Shown: piece by piece, positions 14,590 through 14,883 of the stretch
How the letters are laid out: each line of letters starts with the position of its first letter
Position numbering within the stretch: the stretch's first letter is position 1
Assembly: GCA_020051025.1 (NCBI GenBank)
Contig: JAGVJS010000409.1
Span: 1-14,883 of the forward strand
Length of the DNA: 14,883 bases
Reading direction: 5' to 3'
From: Sphingobium sp.
GTDB taxonomy: Bacteria; Pseudomonadota; Alphaproteobacteria; Sphingomonadales; Sphingomonadaceae
Notes under the pieces: model-generated
Told to the model about the DNA's origin: nothing
What the model saw: the letters and a program-made list of their open reading frames with translations, nothing else
Database searches by the model: none
Made by a program: the position numbers and the translations under genes

Positions 14590-14883
14590 ATGGAATTGAT
14601 CGATCTCTCGATCCAAGACCGGGGCTTCGCGCCCCATAGCATCGCCATCAGCTTGCGGACCGCAGGATGCTGCTTCGGTATGCTCCACCGTCCAGACAGC
14701 AGGATCGTTGCCGGCATCGGCCTGCTATCGGTCCAGCCAGATGACGTCGGCGGCTTTAGCATCGAAGCCGACGCCACTTATCTTCAACCGGGCGATAAGG
14801 CCACCGATCTGCTGGACTGGCTGGATGATCGGATAGGCGAAATTGAGGCCATCATCAGTTGGGATAGGTGGTGGCCCGTAGCG
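14590..14883 (+). CDS. Hypothetical protein, N-terminal part (runs off window)
   Basis: The first 98 codons of a protein starting MELIDLSIQD, with GAAGGA (14577-14582) 7 nt before the ATG; it has no stop before the window end. Visible features are FSIEADATYLQPG (55-67), LLDWLDDR (74-81) and EAIISWDRWWP. The block from the FSIEADATYL strand to LLDWLDDR to EAIIS parallels VSFDLSSFILPP, FLAWIDDR and DQATLSMYG in the preceding gene, suggesting the same fold. The sequence F-x-I-E-A-D-A-T could be a variant first acidic motif of a DEDD exonuclease-like domain, but this is speculative. It is probably co-transcribed with the gene 46 nt upstream. Confidence 0.72.
   Translation, partial: MELIDLSIQDRGFAPHSIAISLRTAGCCFGMLHRPDSRIVAGIGLLSVQPDDVGGFSIEADATYLQPGDKATDLLDWLDDRIGEIEAIISWDRWWPVA

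Noticed and set aside
14118..14777. 219-codon minus-strand frame across the two right-end genes
   Set aside because: It crosses the boundary of two plus-strand genes that each have a good ribosome binding site and a shared protein block.

Overview
The window looks like alphaproteobacterial DNA, most probably from a sphingomonad (Sphingobium/Sphingomonas/Novosphingobium type). This rests on the high G+C coding bias, the protein character of the Kdp subunits and the TonB-dependent receptor, and the plasmid-style genes at the right end. It is a judgement from sequence character, not a database result. The first 15 bases match the 3' end of the Illumina TruSeq adapter, so the left edge is a contig end with untrimmed adapter rather than genomic sequence.

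Region 1 (1-5276, minus strand) is a compact high-affinity potassium uptake operon. In transcription order it holds a 27-residue membrane mini-ORF, kdpF, kdpA, kdpB, kdpC and the N-terminal 236 codons of kdpD. KdpFABC is the K+-pumping P-type ATPase and KdpD is the sensor kinase that induces it. Gene spacings are 14, 13, 11 and 9 nt, followed by a 4-nt kdpC/kdpD overlap, so the genes are almost certainly co-transcribed and translationally linked. Two perfect palindromes lie just upstream of the first start.

Region 2 (6061-9401, plus strand) is an iron-siderophore pair. A Fur-box-like site precedes a TonB-dependent ferric-siderophore receptor, followed 2 nt later by a five-helix PepSY-TM protein that probably acts on the imported ferric siderophore. 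About 720 bp without a convincing gene separates it from the kdp operon. Another 840 bp without a convincing gene follows it, containing a strong 10-bp-stem hairpin at 10101-10131.

Region 3 (10240-14883) has a plasmid or integrative-element character. A tightly packed minus-strand operon of three genes encodes an unrecognised 486-residue soluble protein, a ParA/MinD/StbB-like protein whose Walker A lysine is replaced, and a coiled-coil protein with one membrane helix. Divergent from it, after a 660-bp spacer rich in inverted repeats, two plus-strand genes share a short block and may be RNase H/exonuclease-fold relatives. The spacer contains a perfect 12-bp inverted repeat followed immediately by TGCGCCCC, the arrangement expected of a MOBQ-type origin of transfer. 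The favoured reading is that 10240-13229 is a transfer or mobilization accessory operon, that 13449-13490 is a candidate oriT, and that the genes from 13893 onward form the leading region. No relaxase, replication or partition gene is visible, so this remains an inference.
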